57,820 bases of DNA from Bacteroidales bacterium (GCA_016935355.1 JAFGRC010000056.1:1-57820); one strand, 5' to 3'. Counted from the stretch's first letter, positions 36,367-44,892 are shown. The notes: a model not told the origin generated them from the letters alone. Translations and numbers: made by a program.

Positions 36367-39246
36367 TCAAAAGAATTTATAACCCATACTGAAGCTGAAG
36401 CTGGTGCCGGAATGCAGCCGGTTAAAATATTGATCATCAGCTTTAAACGATTTAAAGACCGATTCGTTCCTGGCATTCAGGATGTTTGAGATCTTAAAAC
36501 CGGTCTGAAGGCGGTTGTTTTTGCCCAGACTCATATTTGAATTGAAGTTCAGGCTGTGGAATGGCTTGGAGTATATGTCCGGACGGTCGGCTATGCCTAT
36601 ATATTGAAGGGTTTGTCCCTGAACATTGTAATACAGGCCGGCTTCAATTGCGTTCCACAATCCGCTAAAATCTCCACTGTATGAGATACCGCAGTTAATG
36701 ATAAAGGGTGACTGACCTGCCATATCGCGGTACTCATCAAAAATCTGACCGGTACGGGCGGTTTCAACCCTTGAATTGTATTCGGTTTTGCTCATTTTGA
36801 TGCGTGATTTGGCATAGGTCAGGTTTGCAGAAAAATTAAAGCCTCCGATCAGATTCTGGCGGATCTCGACTTCGGTACCGGTAACCTCGCCATTACCAAC
36901 ATTCCGGGGTTGAAAAGCCCCGATTTGTGTCGCGTATTGAACAATCTCGATTGGATTGTCAAATCTCTTGTAGAAACCGCTTACCGATATCATTTGACCT
37001 CCGGTCCGGTAGAATTCCCAGCGAAGATCAAAATTATTGATATAGGTGCTTACCAACTTCCCATCCCAATATTCTATGCCGGTCAAATCGTTGGCATCCC
37101 GGAACAAACCGCCCACGAAAGTGCGTCCGTTAATCGGGTCATAAATCTCTGCATATGACAGTTCCTTGAAGGATGGACGGGCGATTGTCCTGGAATAAGA
37201 AAATCTCAGATTTTGTTTTTCGCTCAGGTTATAAACCAGACTCACTGATGGAAAGAAATCCAGATCATCAAGCACCTTATCATTTTCAAGGATGTTGTTG
37301 CCCAGCTGGTCTTCTCCGGAATAACGCTGCACAAAATTTTCGACGCGAACTCCGGCGATGGCTTTTAAATTGCTGAAAGGACATAATTCAATGGATGAAT
37401 AGCCGGCAATATAGTTCGTGCTGGCACTGAATTGGTTTGGATTTGTCGGAATGAACGGAGCCTCGTAAGTGGTGCCTTTTGATGGATTTTCATCCATCGG
37501 CCATAAATTTTCAGGATCGAAAAGCTCATTCGGGTCACCGGTGAGCGGCACATTCCTGATGTTAAGCGCAAAACTGCGGATGACAAAATCACGTTCCTTA
37601 TAAGTGTAAGACCCTCCAAACCGAAATACTGCTTTCTGATTCCTGAATTCAAATTCTTTTGAAACATTCAGTATGCCGGACAAATTGATTTCCTCCAGGT
37701 TACGCCATATCCTTTCGGGGAATCCCGACTCGGTATTGATTTTGTTAGTTCCCTGATCCACCACATATCTTGTAAAACGTATATCAGGATCTTCAATCTT
37801 AGAGAGGGTCGGGGAAAATTTCCAATCAATGTCCCAGCCCGAATTCATAAAATGATGCTTGCCGTTCAAAAGAAGGTTGGTGAGTGATCGTTGGCTGTAT
37901 TCCAGATTGTGCTGATAACCTGAGAAAACGCTACCCTGGTCAGATCCCTTATAACTGAATATACCGGCTGTGGATTCTCCGTTTTGCAAGTGAAGCAAGT
38001 TGATCCGCACTTTGGACCGGAGTGTTTTTATTGCAATACCTGCCAGTCCGCTCACCAGAACATTACTGATTCCGTAGTTCCCGAGCTGGAATTCACGCAC
38101 ATCCATCTCATATTCACTACCGCTGTTTGGCAGTCCGTAACTTCCGTATTCAGCATTTTCATAATATTCCGTATTGTTCTTATAGGAAAGGGTAAAGCTG
38201 TATCCAAGTGTAAACTTCTTAAAGGCTGATTGGTTTCCGAAAGAAGTTCCGAAATTGTAATCCATGAAACTCTTTTGTTTAAATGCGGCCATTTCAGGAT
38301 TAAAACCTTCAAGAATTTCCCGGTACCGGACACCTTGTTCTCCATCAGGATTTCCAACAACTTCCACAAAAAACGGTATGTTGGCAATGGCCGGGATGGC
38401 ACGCGTACCATCATCAAAACCAAGGAAATCGGTTTTCCCTCCGGTATAGGTCAGGTAATCACTGTTAAAATGAAAACCGGGATTGTAACCAACTCCCAGG
38501 GAAACGCTGGCTGTCTTTGTTTCAGGAAAATCCTTGACCGCAATATCAACGACGCCACCTGTGAAATCTGCAGGCAGCTCAGCGCTGAAGGATTTATGAA
38601 CGATGATGTTATCCAGGATGTTGCTGGGGAATATGTCCATCTGCAAGGTGTTGCGGTCGGGATCCAGACCCGGAATATCCACTCCGTTAAGGATGGTCTT
38701 GGTATAGCGGTCACCCAGTCCGCGCACATATACATATTTTCCGCCCGTAACGGACACACCGGGAACACGTTTCATGGAGGATGCTGCGTCCGGGTCTCCT
38801 ATTTTCTTAAAGTTAACAGCTGAAATGCCGTCCAGCAGGTTGGGGGATATCTGTTTGATGGTGAGCAGGGCTGTTTCCGTATTCCTGACCCGTCCCGCAG
38901 TAATGACAACTTCTTCAATTTCTATGGATGCTTCTTTCATACGCAGTTCTTCCAGAAGGATTACTTCTCCTGATTTTACCTCAAGATCATCAATAATGAT
39001 CGTTTCGTATGAAACAAATGATATTCTGAGATCATATTTGCCGGGATCAAGGTTGAGATTGAATGCACCGTCAAGATCGGTCATCGTGCCTGTTAAGACT
39101 TCTTCGATGTAAACGGTCACGCCGGGAAGCGATTCACCGGTTGCATCATCTATGACTGTCCCTCTGATTATGCCACTGTCAGCGGCATGCAAAAGGAGAT
39201 ATGCAAACAGTAAACAAATCAGGGTAAAAATTTTTTTTGTACGCAT
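36367..39246 (-). CDS. TonB-dependent receptor of the phosphate-linked type (CarboxypepD_reg N-terminus)
   Basis: A 959-residue outer-membrane receptor. After a signal peptide (ends LLLHAAD), the carboxypeptidase-regulatory-like domain lies at about 25-100 (IIRGTVIDDATGESLPGVTV), then a plug with KRVPGVSVTGGKYVYVRGLG, GLDPDRNTLQMDIFP and ELPADFTGGVVDI, and a barrel ending FSMGYKFF. It is not of the SusC type. It follows 98 bases after the lipoprotein at 39345-40793 and sits beside PhoR/PhoB-like genes; I know this receptor and lipoprotein pair as a neighbour of phosphate regulators in Bacteroidota. It probably imports a phosphate compound, which is inference. Confidence 0.87.
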   Translation of the reverse strand: MRTKKIFTLICLLFAYLLLHAADSGIIRGTVIDDATGESLPGVTVYIEEVLTGTMTDLDGAFNLNLDPGKYDLRISFVSYETIIIDDLEVKSGEVILLEELRMKEASIEIEEVVITAGRVRNTETALLTIKQISPNLLDGISAVNFKKIGDPDAASSMKRVPGVSVTGGKYVYVRGLGDRYTKTILNGVDIPGLDPDRNTLQMDIFPSNILDNIIVHKSFSAELPADFTGGVVDIAVKDFPETKTASVSLGVGYNPGFHFNSDYLTYTGGKTDFLGFDDGTRAIPAIANIPFFVEVVGNPDGEQGVRYREILEGFNPEMAAFKQKSFMDYNFGTSFGNQSAFKKFTLGYSFTLSYKNNTEYYENAEYGSYGLPNSGSEYEMDVREFQLGNYGISNVLVSGLAGIAIKTLRSKVRINLLHLQNGESTAGIFSYKGSDQGSVFSGYQHNLEYSQRSLTNLLLNGKHHFMNSGWDIDWKFSPTLSKIEDPDIRFTRYVVDQGTNKINTESGFPERIWRNLEEINLSGILNVSKEFEFRNQKAVFRFGGSYTYKERDFVIRSFALNIRNVPLTGDPNELFDPENLWPMDENPSKGTTYEAPFIPTNPNQFSASTNYIAGYSSIELCPFSNLKAIAGVRVENFVQRYSGEDQLGNNILENDKVLDDLDFFPSVSLVYNLSEKQNLRFSYSRTIARPSFKELSYAEIYDPINGRTFVGGLFRDANDLTGIEYWDGKLVSTYINNFDLRWEFYRTGGQMISVSGFYKRFDNPIEIVQYATQIGAFQPRNVGNGEVTGTEVEIRQNLIGGFNFSANLTYAKSRIKMSKTEYNSRVETARTGQIFDEYRDMAGQSPFIINCGISYSGDFSGLWNAIEAGLYYNVQGQTLQYIGIADRPDIYSKPFHSLNFNSNMSLGKNNRLQTGFKISNILNARNESVFKSFKADDQYFNRLHSGTSFSFSMGYKFF

Positions 39247-39276
39247 AATCGTTTAAACTTTATTGTTCTGGATTCA

Positions 39277-39306
39277 AACCCGGAGGTCATTAATAACCTC
39301 CGGGTT
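39277..39306 (-). terminator. Strong stem-loop between the lipoprotein and TonB receptor genes
   Basis: AACCCGGAGGT (39277-39287) pairs perfectly with ACCTCCGGGTT (39296-39306) around an 8-base loop. No T-run follows on the minus strand, so it is more likely a partial terminator or an mRNA-stabilising element that sets different levels of the two co-transcribed genes. Confidence 0.55.
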
Positions 39307-39344
39307 CTTTAAGCTTGACATATATATAGAATTGATAATTGCTA

Positions 39345-40793
39345 TTAAAAACCGGTATCGTCGAGCGCTCCTGAAGCAGCAGCCCATGACCAGCCGTCGA
39401 AGGCGGAGACATCGGCTCCAACGGTATTTTCTCCGGCATTTACAACGGTAACAAAAGCATCACTGCCATCTTGAAAGAAATCTGTTACAGCAGTTCCCTC
39501 AGGCAAGGTGACCTCAAAATTCATGAAACTGCAGACATAGTCGATCGGGATTTGATCAAAATCCTGTCCGGCATTCAACCCGAAGAAATAAATACCGTCC
39601 ATATCCACCCATGTGTTGGCGTCATTGTCGACAAGTCCTTCAGCATTACCTGCATATACAGAGCCGTTTTGAAGCGTATATTTGGCTTCCAGGGTACCTT
39701 CCGGGCCATCCAGCTCAAAGCACTCATCGCCGGGATTTACCACGATGAAATTATCCAGTGTTCCGCCCCATGACTGGTCAGCGTCAATTGCATCGTCACC
39801 GGCATTCCATACAAGTGCATGGGTAACATTTACAGTACCGCCGAACCATTCTATACCATCGTCCTGGTTTGCCACAACTTCAATATTTTCGATAACAGTT
39901 CCTGAACCCACACCGCCCAGTGTCAGTCCGTTGATCTCGTTTCCTTCACCGATGTTGCTGCCGCCATGACGGATCGATACATAACGGATCACTCCCGAAT
40001 TATCGGCAGGATTTGTACCACCGTACAGGCCGTTCTGATCGGATGGAGGAATGCCTTCAATCTGAACGGAAGCCGCATCGGCGGAGATGGGAGCGTTTCC
40101 AAGGATTATCAGTCCACCCCAAAGCCCGTTCAGATCAGGATCAAGATTCGGGCTTGACACTTCACCCGGCATGATCTCATCGGCGACCGATGTGAAAATG
40201 ATAGGGGAATTTGCAGTACCTTCAGCCATCAGGGTGCCTCCGCGTGCAATCAAAAGAGCCGTGGCATTAGGACCGGTACCGGCCTGCCCCTTGACAATCA
40301 CACCCGGTTCAATAGTCAGCGTAACACCATTTAAAACTGAAACACGACTTTCCAGTAGATACACTTTACCGGTTTCCCATGTGGTATTCTGCGTAATGTT
40401 TCCGGTTACCGAAAAGATGATTTGCTCTTCAACCACGCTGATGACGGCCGTGGCTGATCCGGACTGATTTTCCGTATCGGTGACTGTAAGCGTAACCGAG
40501 CCGGCGCCCACAGTATTTCCTGCTGTATATGATACAGCGATGGTGCCGGATTTTGCACTGCTTGTGGCTTCACCGGTGACAACTGCATTGCCGTTCGTAA
40601 CCACCAGTGCTGAGGTCTTGAAGCCTGCTTCGGCAGAAAAGTTAAAGGTCAGGTCGATCGAAGTTCCTGCTTCAGCAGTCTGTGTTGACGGTGCGGTTAC
40701 TGAAGGAACACTGAATGTTGTTTCTTCCTCGCATGAATTGAATATCAGCGCAAAACCGGCCAGCAACAAAAATAATTTAATTGGATTTTTCAT
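39345..40793 (-). CDS. Surface lipoprotein with Ig-like and beta-helix domains, partner of the TonB receptor
   Basis: The ATG at 40793 is preferred (MKNPIKLFLLLAGFALIFNSC, lipobox Cys21); an upstream ATG adds five residues. The 482-residue product has an Ig/cadherin-like domain (about 27-125), then GNITQNTTWETGKVYLLES and parallel beta-helix turns (LTIEPGVIVKG, PIIFTS, GLWGGLIILG, NNIEVVANQDD-type turns), with acidic Asp/Asn-rich loops. It is the first gene of the operon with the TonB receptor. A candidate -7 site and Pho-box-like repeats lie just upstream. It likely binds a ligand outside the cell for the receptor. The ligand is unknown. Confidence 0.8.
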   Translation of the reverse strand: MKNPIKLFLLLAGFALIFNSCEEETTFSVPSVTAPSTQTAEAGTSIDLTFNFSAEAGFKTSALVVTNGNAVVTGEATSSAKSGTIAVSYTAGNTVGAGSVTLTVTDTENQSGSATAVISVVEEQIIFSVTGNITQNTTWETGKVYLLESRVSVLNGVTLTIEPGVIVKGQAGTGPNATALLIARGGTLMAEGTANSPIIFTSVADEIMPGEVSSPNLDPDLNGLWGGLIILGNAPISADAASVQIEGIPPSDQNGLYGGTNPADNSGVIRYVSIRHGGSNIGEGNEINGLTLGGVGSGTVIENIEVVANQDDGIEWFGGTVNVTHALVWNAGDDAIDADQSWGGTLDNFIVVNPGDECFELDGPEGTLEAKYTLQNGSVYAGNAEGLVDNDANTWVDMDGIYFFGLNAGQDFDQIPIDYVCSFMNFEVTLPEGTAVTDFFQDGSDAFVTVVNAGENTVGADVSAFDGWSWAAASGALDDTGF

Positions 40794-40834
40794 AGCATCA
40801 AATTTCATTTATAAATTACCTGATATAACTGATG

Positions 40835-40842
40835 CAAAGCTA
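40835..40842 (-). promoter_or_regulatory. Candidate -7 promoter element of the lipoprotein/TonB receptor operon
   Basis: The minus strand reads TAGCTTTG, a full match to the Bacteroidota -7 consensus TAnnTTTG, 41 bases upstream of the start codon. A -33 TTTG is not obvious; instead 11-bp repeats begin 22 bases further upstream, where an activator could replace it. Confidence 0.6.
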
Positions 40843-40863
40843 TTCCCGGAATATTAAGAAAAT

Positions 40864-40892
40864 GTTACCGTGTGATTAAAGTATTATTAAGC
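40864..40892 (-). promoter_or_regulatory. Pho-box-like 11-bp direct repeats upstream of the lipoprotein operon
   Basis: On the minus strand three 7-mers, GCTTAAT, CTTTAAT and CGGTAAC, occur exactly 11 bases apart (plus-strand starts 40886, 40875, 40864). This is the spacing of OmpR/PhoB-family sites. They end 22 bases upstream of the candidate -7 element and share GTAAC with the repeats before phoB (43713-43752). Confidence 0.55.
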
Positions 40893-40941
40893 AGTGTAAA
40901 AGAAATGAACAGCAGTAAATAATTGAAAAACAATATTCAAA

Positions 40942-40958
40942 GATTGTTATTAACAATC
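40942..40958. promoter_or_regulatory. 17-base perfect palindrome in the intergenic gap
   Basis: GATTGTTA-T-TAACAATC is a perfect inverted repeat of 8 bases per arm. It lies between the PhoR-like gene end (41191) and the lipoprotein promoter, in a 397-base gap that otherwise holds only the repeats listed. It could be an operator for a dimeric regulator or a weak terminator. Confidence 0.35.
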
Positions 40959-41190
40959 GGCAGGTGTTTTTATCGTTCCGTTAGTCATACAAAGTGATTC
41001 AATAATTACTCATAACTAATTCCGTTGATGTCTCTATGTGTGATCTCAAGTACCATTTTATTACCATTAAAGATCTATACCTTAACAGATTAGTGTTTTA
41101 GGGTTATTTAATAGACCAAACGGGGTATATGTAATAATTTTATTCTGTGATTAAATGATGAATGGATCAGGTGATGAATTGATAAACAAC

Positions 41191-42960
41191 TCACCGCAAT
41201 TTTTTTGAAATGGTGAATAAGAACTCCAGTCCTCCTTCATTGCGATTTTTTACGGAAATAACACCTTTATGAAACTCAACGGCATTTTTCACAATGGCAA
41301 GTCCGAGTCCCGTACCACCTTTATTGCGATCACGTCCTTTATTAACCCTGTAAAAGCGCTCAAAAAGCCTTGGCAGATCATCATCCGGAACTCCCCTTCC
41401 ATTATCTGAAAATGAAAAATAAAAGAATTTCGAATCTTCCGCGTATTTTTCGATATTTATGGTGATATCCATGCCTCCATGACCTATGGCATTATCAATC
41501 AGGTTCCTGAACACAGAGTACATCAACACCGGATTGCCTTTTAATAGCAATTTACCTCCAAGGTCGGTTTTTAATTTTATATGATGTTCATCCAGACTGG
41601 GTTGTATTTCCTGCCTGATTTCGTTGATGATCTCATGAAGATCAATGGTCTCGATCTCATACAGACTTCCGGCTTCCTCAATTTTTGTGAGCAAAGAGAT
41701 ATCATTAATCAGTTCGGCCAGCCGGCATGACTGAGAATAAGCCCTGCGCAAGAAATCAAGTGTTTTTTCCTCATCTGGATTACTTTCAATAATTGTTTCA
41801 AGTAAACCCTTAATGGAGCTTACCGGCGTTTTCAACTCATGTGCAATGTTTTCGGTGAGCTCATGTTTCAGCAGTTTACGCTTCGCAGGTTTGGTTGCAT
41901 CCTGGATTGAAACTTCGAAACTTCTATCCTGAAAGACAATGCTCCTTACAACATAATACTTACCGCTTTTGTTTATACTGATCTCATATGCAGGCTGAGG
42001 ATCTGCGGGATCTTCCTCTTCATTCTGAATATACTTATTGATAAAAGCGAACAACGGTTTAAAATCTTTAATCATGAAAAAACCCTCTGCTGAATACAAC
42101 CTGCGATCGCTGATATGATTGATAAACTGCATAAAATGATTGTTGCTGACAATCATATGCTTATCCTTGGAGAAAATGGCAACACCTTCTTCAAGAAGGT
42201 CAATATGCCTGATGAGTTTCTCCCGTTCCGACAGCAGATCCTCTTTCGACTGGTTCAGTCTCTGGTAAATCTCAATTATCTCCTGTCCGATGGAGCCCAG
42301 TTCATTATCGGGAAATACAAGACCTTCTTCAAGAGGTTTGTTTGCAAAAGCCCTCAGTGTGAATTCACGCAATGTGCTGATCGATTTTCCAAATTTGTCC
42401 GTGATTAAAACAACACTGAATGAAGTTATTAATAAGATCAACACGACAAACATCATGAAGATCATATCGGGCTGGATGAACTGCCTTGCTTCAATATCAT
42501 ATACAACAGATATCCTGATAAAATATCTGTCAAAATGTTTTGCATAATAGTAGTATTTTATTTTTGTTGTTGCCGAAACACGAATGTCTGTACCAAATTC
42601 CTTGTTAAGTGACTCCTGTATTTCAGGACGGTACAGATGGTTTTCCATTGTACTGAAGTCTTCGACCTGCGAATCATACCATACCACACCATAGGGTGCG
42701 ATTAAGGTTATTCTCAGTGTATTACCCGGGATCAGATCTTCAAGTATATTTAGTTCTGAATAGGATTTACTGTAGTATAACTGATACTTTTGAATATACC
42801 TTTCAATTAAACCGACGTAATTGTTCATTTCGTCATTCAGTGCATCAATACGAATGTTCTTTTCATGTCGATACTGTATGATCAGTAATATGGTCGCAAA
42901 AAAAACAAAGAAAGAAACTACATAAACAAGCCACTTCTTATTATAGGAAGAAAAACTCAT
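41191..42960 (-). CDS. PhoR-like sensor histidine kinase
   Basis: A 589-residue membrane kinase. Two membrane helices (about 10-29 and 166-188) enclose a periplasmic sensor of about 135 residues. A cytoplasmic region with HAMP/PAS-like features (about 190-355) precedes the H-box NIAHELKTPVSSIKG with His374, then the N-box (FRNLIDNAIGHGG), G1 (FSDNGRGVPDD) and G2 (KGGTGLGLAIVKN). It phosphorylates the response regulator encoded 9 bases upstream on the same strand. The layout is that of PhoR, which senses phosphate shortage. The identity as PhoR is inferred from family and from the neighbouring receptor operon. Confidence 0.87.
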   Translation of the reverse strand: MSFSSYNKKWLVYVVSFFVFFATILLIIQYRHEKNIRIDALNDEMNNYVGLIERYIQKYQLYYSKSYSELNILEDLIPGNTLRITLIAPYGVVWYDSQVEDFSTMENHLYRPEIQESLNKEFGTDIRVSATTKIKYYYYAKHFDRYFIRISVVYDIEARQFIQPDMIFMMFVVLILLITSFSVVLITDKFGKSISTLREFTLRAFANKPLEEGLVFPDNELGSIGQEIIEIYQRLNQSKEDLLSEREKLIRHIDLLEEGVAIFSKDKHMIVSNNHFMQFINHISDRRLYSAEGFFMIKDFKPLFAFINKYIQNEEEDPADPQPAYEISINKSGKYYVVRSIVFQDRSFEVSIQDATKPAKRKLLKHELTENIAHELKTPVSSIKGLLETIIESNPDEEKTLDFLRRAYSQSCRLAELINDISLLTKIEEAGSLYEIETIDLHEIINEIRQEIQPSLDEHHIKLKTDLGGKLLLKGNPVLMYSVFRNLIDNAIGHGGMDITINIEKYAEDSKFFYFSFSDNGRGVPDDDLPRLFERFYRVNKGRDRNKGGTGLGLAIVKNAVEFHKGVISVKNRNEGGLEFLFTISKKLR

Positions 42961-42969
42961 GTTAATAAG

Positions 42970-43665
42970 CTAATCGATTTCAAGGCAATATCCGTACCCT
43001 GATCTGCTGATCAGATGTTTCCCGTATTTACCCAGCTTTTTTCTTAAACGGGTAATGTGCACATCAACGGTCCTGTCAATTACAGTAACATCCCGCCATG
43101 CATAATTCAGTATCTGTTCCCGGCTAAAAGTAGTACCCGGACTCTTCATCAGAAGCTGTAAGATCCTATATTCATTAGGTGTTATATTGGTTTTAACCCC
43201 ATCCACAAAAAGTCTCTTTTTATCAAGATTCATCTCAAGCCCAAGAAATTTCAACTTTTTATCATTTCCTTTTGATATTAAATCTGATCCCGATCTGGAC
43301 AGCACTGCCTTTACCCTTGCTATCAGTTCCCTGATTGAAAATGGTTTTGTTATGTAATCATCAGCTCCCAGAGTGAAGCCCGTTAGCTTATCATTTTCTG
43401 AATTCTTTGCAGTCATGAATATGATGGGCTTGTCCAGTTGCTTTTTTTTTCGCAATTCATCTGCCAGCATAAAACCCGACATACCTTTCATCATGATATC
43501 CAGCAGAAAAAGGTCGTATTCATTAAGTTTCATTTTCAAAGCCTGTTCCGAAGAATTAACTGTGTCAACATGAAATCCCTCTGATTCCAGGTTGAACTTA
43601 ATGATTTCACATATGTCATCTTCATCATCAACGACCAGAATCCTGAATCCAAAATTTTGCATCAT
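42970..43665 (-). CDS. PhoB-like response regulator (OmpR family)
   Basis: A 231-residue two-domain regulator. The receiver has Asp13/Asp14 and the phospho-acceptor Asp56 (LLDIMMKG), with Lys (ITKPFSIREL) in the conserved position. The C-terminal winged helix (about 130-231) includes TPNEYRILQLLMKSPG and DRTVDVHITRLRKKLGKYG. It pairs with the kinase 9 bases downstream. Four Pho-box-like repeats lie 48-90 bases upstream of its start, suggesting autoregulation. It most likely drives the receptor operon at 36367-40793 through the same repeat type. Confidence 0.88.
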   Translation of the reverse strand: MMQNFGFRILVVDDEDDICEIIKFNLESEGFHVDTVNSSEQALKMKLNEYDLFLLDIMMKGMSGFMLADELRKKKQLDKPIIFMTAKNSENDKLTGFTLGADDYITKPFSIRELIARVKAVLSRSGSDLISKGNDKKLKFLGLEMNLDKKRLFVDGVKTNITPNEYRILQLLMKSPGTTFSREQILNYAWRDVTVIDRTVDVHITRLRKKLGKYGKHLISRSGYGYCLEID

Positions 43666-43712
43666 CTGATACTAAGCTTGTTGTTAATTTTTTACGAAAT
43701 AATAAAACATTT

Positions 43713-43752
43713 CTTACACACATGTTACAAATTCGTAACAAAAATATTACAA
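43713..43752 (-). promoter_or_regulatory. Array of four Pho-box-like 11-bp direct repeats upstream of phoB
   Basis: On the minus strand four 7-mers follow each other at exact 11-base steps: TTGTAAT, TTGTTAC, TTGTAAC and GTGTAAG, separated by 4-base AT-rich spacers. This is the layout of the E. coli Pho box (two 7-mers, 4-base spacer) doubled. The consensus is TTGTAAC-like, related to the repeats before the lipoprotein operon. Confidence 0.65.
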
Positions 43753-43757
43753 TTACA

Positions 43758-43837
43758 GGTATGAGACCCCAAATCAAGCTTTGAAAACTTATTCCGCAGC
43801 AAGCTATGGGGTATGAAACCCTCCGACTTCGTCGGGA
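43758..43837 (+). repeat. Dispersed repeat, copy B
   Basis: Shares with 30951-31061 the core ATGAGACCCCAAA, CAAGCTTTGAAAACTT, TTCCGCA and the arms CCCTCCGAC and GTCGGG around TTC (a 6-base hairpin). The spacer between the halves is 25 bases shorter than in copy A. It lies directly beyond the Pho-box array. Confidence 0.6.
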
Positions 43838-43885
43838 TTGTTCAATTAAGTTAATCCGACCTTTCTCTTTCCGGATCAGGGAAAA

Positions 43886-44125
43886 ATGTTTCTCAACGAA
43901 GAGCACGAACTGCATAAACTCCGGTAGGAACATGAGGAATTACCGCTGAAATTTGGCAAGCTTGGGGATGATGCTTTTAGAATTGGCAAACGGACAGCAG
44001 AGTTGTAAAGAAAGTATAATGATCTTCAGGATATTACAAGTGTTTCGATCAAATATTATAAGGAAAAATTAAAGTCCCCGGGCATTCAGGTGGACGAAGA
44101 ACCTAAAATCGACCTTCCGGAATAA
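43886..44125 (+). pseudogene. Small gene relic with two in-frame stops
   Basis: From ATG 43886 to TAA 44123-44125 one frame reads protein-like sequence interrupted by TAG after 13 codons and TAA later: MFLNEEHELHKLR, then EHEELPLKFGKLGDDAFRIG, then KYNDLQDITSVSIKYYKEKL and PKIDLPE. The charged, helical composition resembles a short helical protein. No family was recognised. It is a decayed gene. Confidence 0.45.
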
Positions 44126-44203
44126 ATCAGTTACCCAATAAGCCGAAAAGAATCATTTTTAAGTAGATGATTGCTTTTTCAATACTGTCACAAAATTCCC
44201 ACA

Positions 44204-44278
44204 TGTGGTCCCGTTAACATAAAGACCCCCTGATTTTTCAGGGGATCTAACGGACATTGAGGTCTTATTAAGACCACA
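44204..44278. other. Folded repeat-rich intergenic element
   Basis: Nested inverted repeats: an outer stem TGTGGTC (44204-44210) with GACCACA (44272-44278), an inner stem CCGTTA (44211-44216) with TAACGG (44248-44253), a perfect hairpin CCCCTGA-TTTT-TCAGGGG (44227-44244), and GGTCTTA-T-TAAGACC (44261-44275) as a competing hairpin. It could be the remnant of a small mobile element or a structured RNA. No gene overlaps it. Confidence 0.45.
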
Positions 44279-44413
44279 CCGAGCAAGGAAGATATGGCTG
44301 AAGCTGAAAGGGTTTTTTCTGATTTTTATTTGTAGTCGGATAATAGTGATTTATATTGAAATTATGATAGCTCCCCAACAAAAGATAGAGATAATCATAG
44401 ATTATTTATTAAA

Positions 44414-44472
44414 GTTCGTTCGATACTTACAATATTTTAATATATTTGTTTGTTGTTTTACGAACAGCGAAC
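44414..44472 (+). promoter_or_regulatory. Promoter of the arsenic island with flanking inverted repeats
   Basis: A full Bacteroidota -7 element TATATTTG is at 44441-44448, about 47 bases before the first gene (ATG 44495), with TTCG 18 bases upstream as a possible -33. GTTCGTTCG (44414-44422) and CGAACAGCGAAC (44461-44472) are inverted with respect to each other and bracket the promoter. They are a plausible operator for the ArsR-type repressor at 46863-47231. Confidence 0.5.
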
Positions 44473-44494
44473 AAAGATATTAATTCTAATCAAT

Positions 44495-44734
44495 ATGGAA
44501 ATAAATATTTTGGGGACAGGTTGTCCCAGGTGCAAAGCACTTGAAAAAGCAGTGAAGGATTCGCTTGAAGAACTAAAGGTTACTGCTTATGTAAGTAAAG
44601 TCGATGATATTGTAAGAATAATGGAGTATGGTGTAATGCATACACCAGCTCTGGTCATCAACAATAATGTCGTGTTAAGCGGTCGTATACCATCATCCGC
44701 AGAATTAAAAGAAATATTAACCAATAATAACTAA
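44495..44734 (+). CDS. Small thioredoxin-like redox protein (TM0996/MTH895 type)
   Basis: The ATG at 44495 begins MEINILGTGCPRCKALEKAV directly at the first strand of the fold; the frame opens earlier but without a suitable start. The 79-residue product has the redox motif Cys10-Pro-Arg-Cys13 and a cis-proline region (MHTPALVINNNVVLSG). This family of small thioredoxin-like proteins is common next to ArsP-type permeases. It likely donates electrons or carries a metalloid within the cytoplasm. It is the first gene of the island after the promoter. Confidence 0.83.
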   Translation: MEINILGTGCPRCKALEKAVKDSLEELKVTAYVSKVDDIVRIMEYGVMHTPALVINNNVVLSGRIPSSAELKEILTNNN

Positions 44735-44746
44735 CCCTCCATAAGC

Positions 44747-44800
44747 ATGGAAACAATAAAAATGATCTTCATAATTTTATTATTAATGACAACATTGTGA
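44747..44800 (+). pseudogene. N-terminal stump of a membrane or secreted protein
   Basis: An ATG 12 bases after the redox gene encodes only METIKMIFIILLLMTTL before TGA. It reads like the start of a signal peptide or membrane protein, with nothing after it in the 158-base gap. In such clusters a membrane or secreted thiol gene often stands here. It is most likely the remnant of a deleted gene, although a tiny membrane peptide is possible. Confidence 0.3.
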
Positions 44801-44892
44801 ATTATTAAACCTTCACATATTTTTTTTACCAGTTGCTGCGACAGGTAGTTATTAAAACCTGCATACCGGCAGAAAGGTCATGAAAGGCAGAA

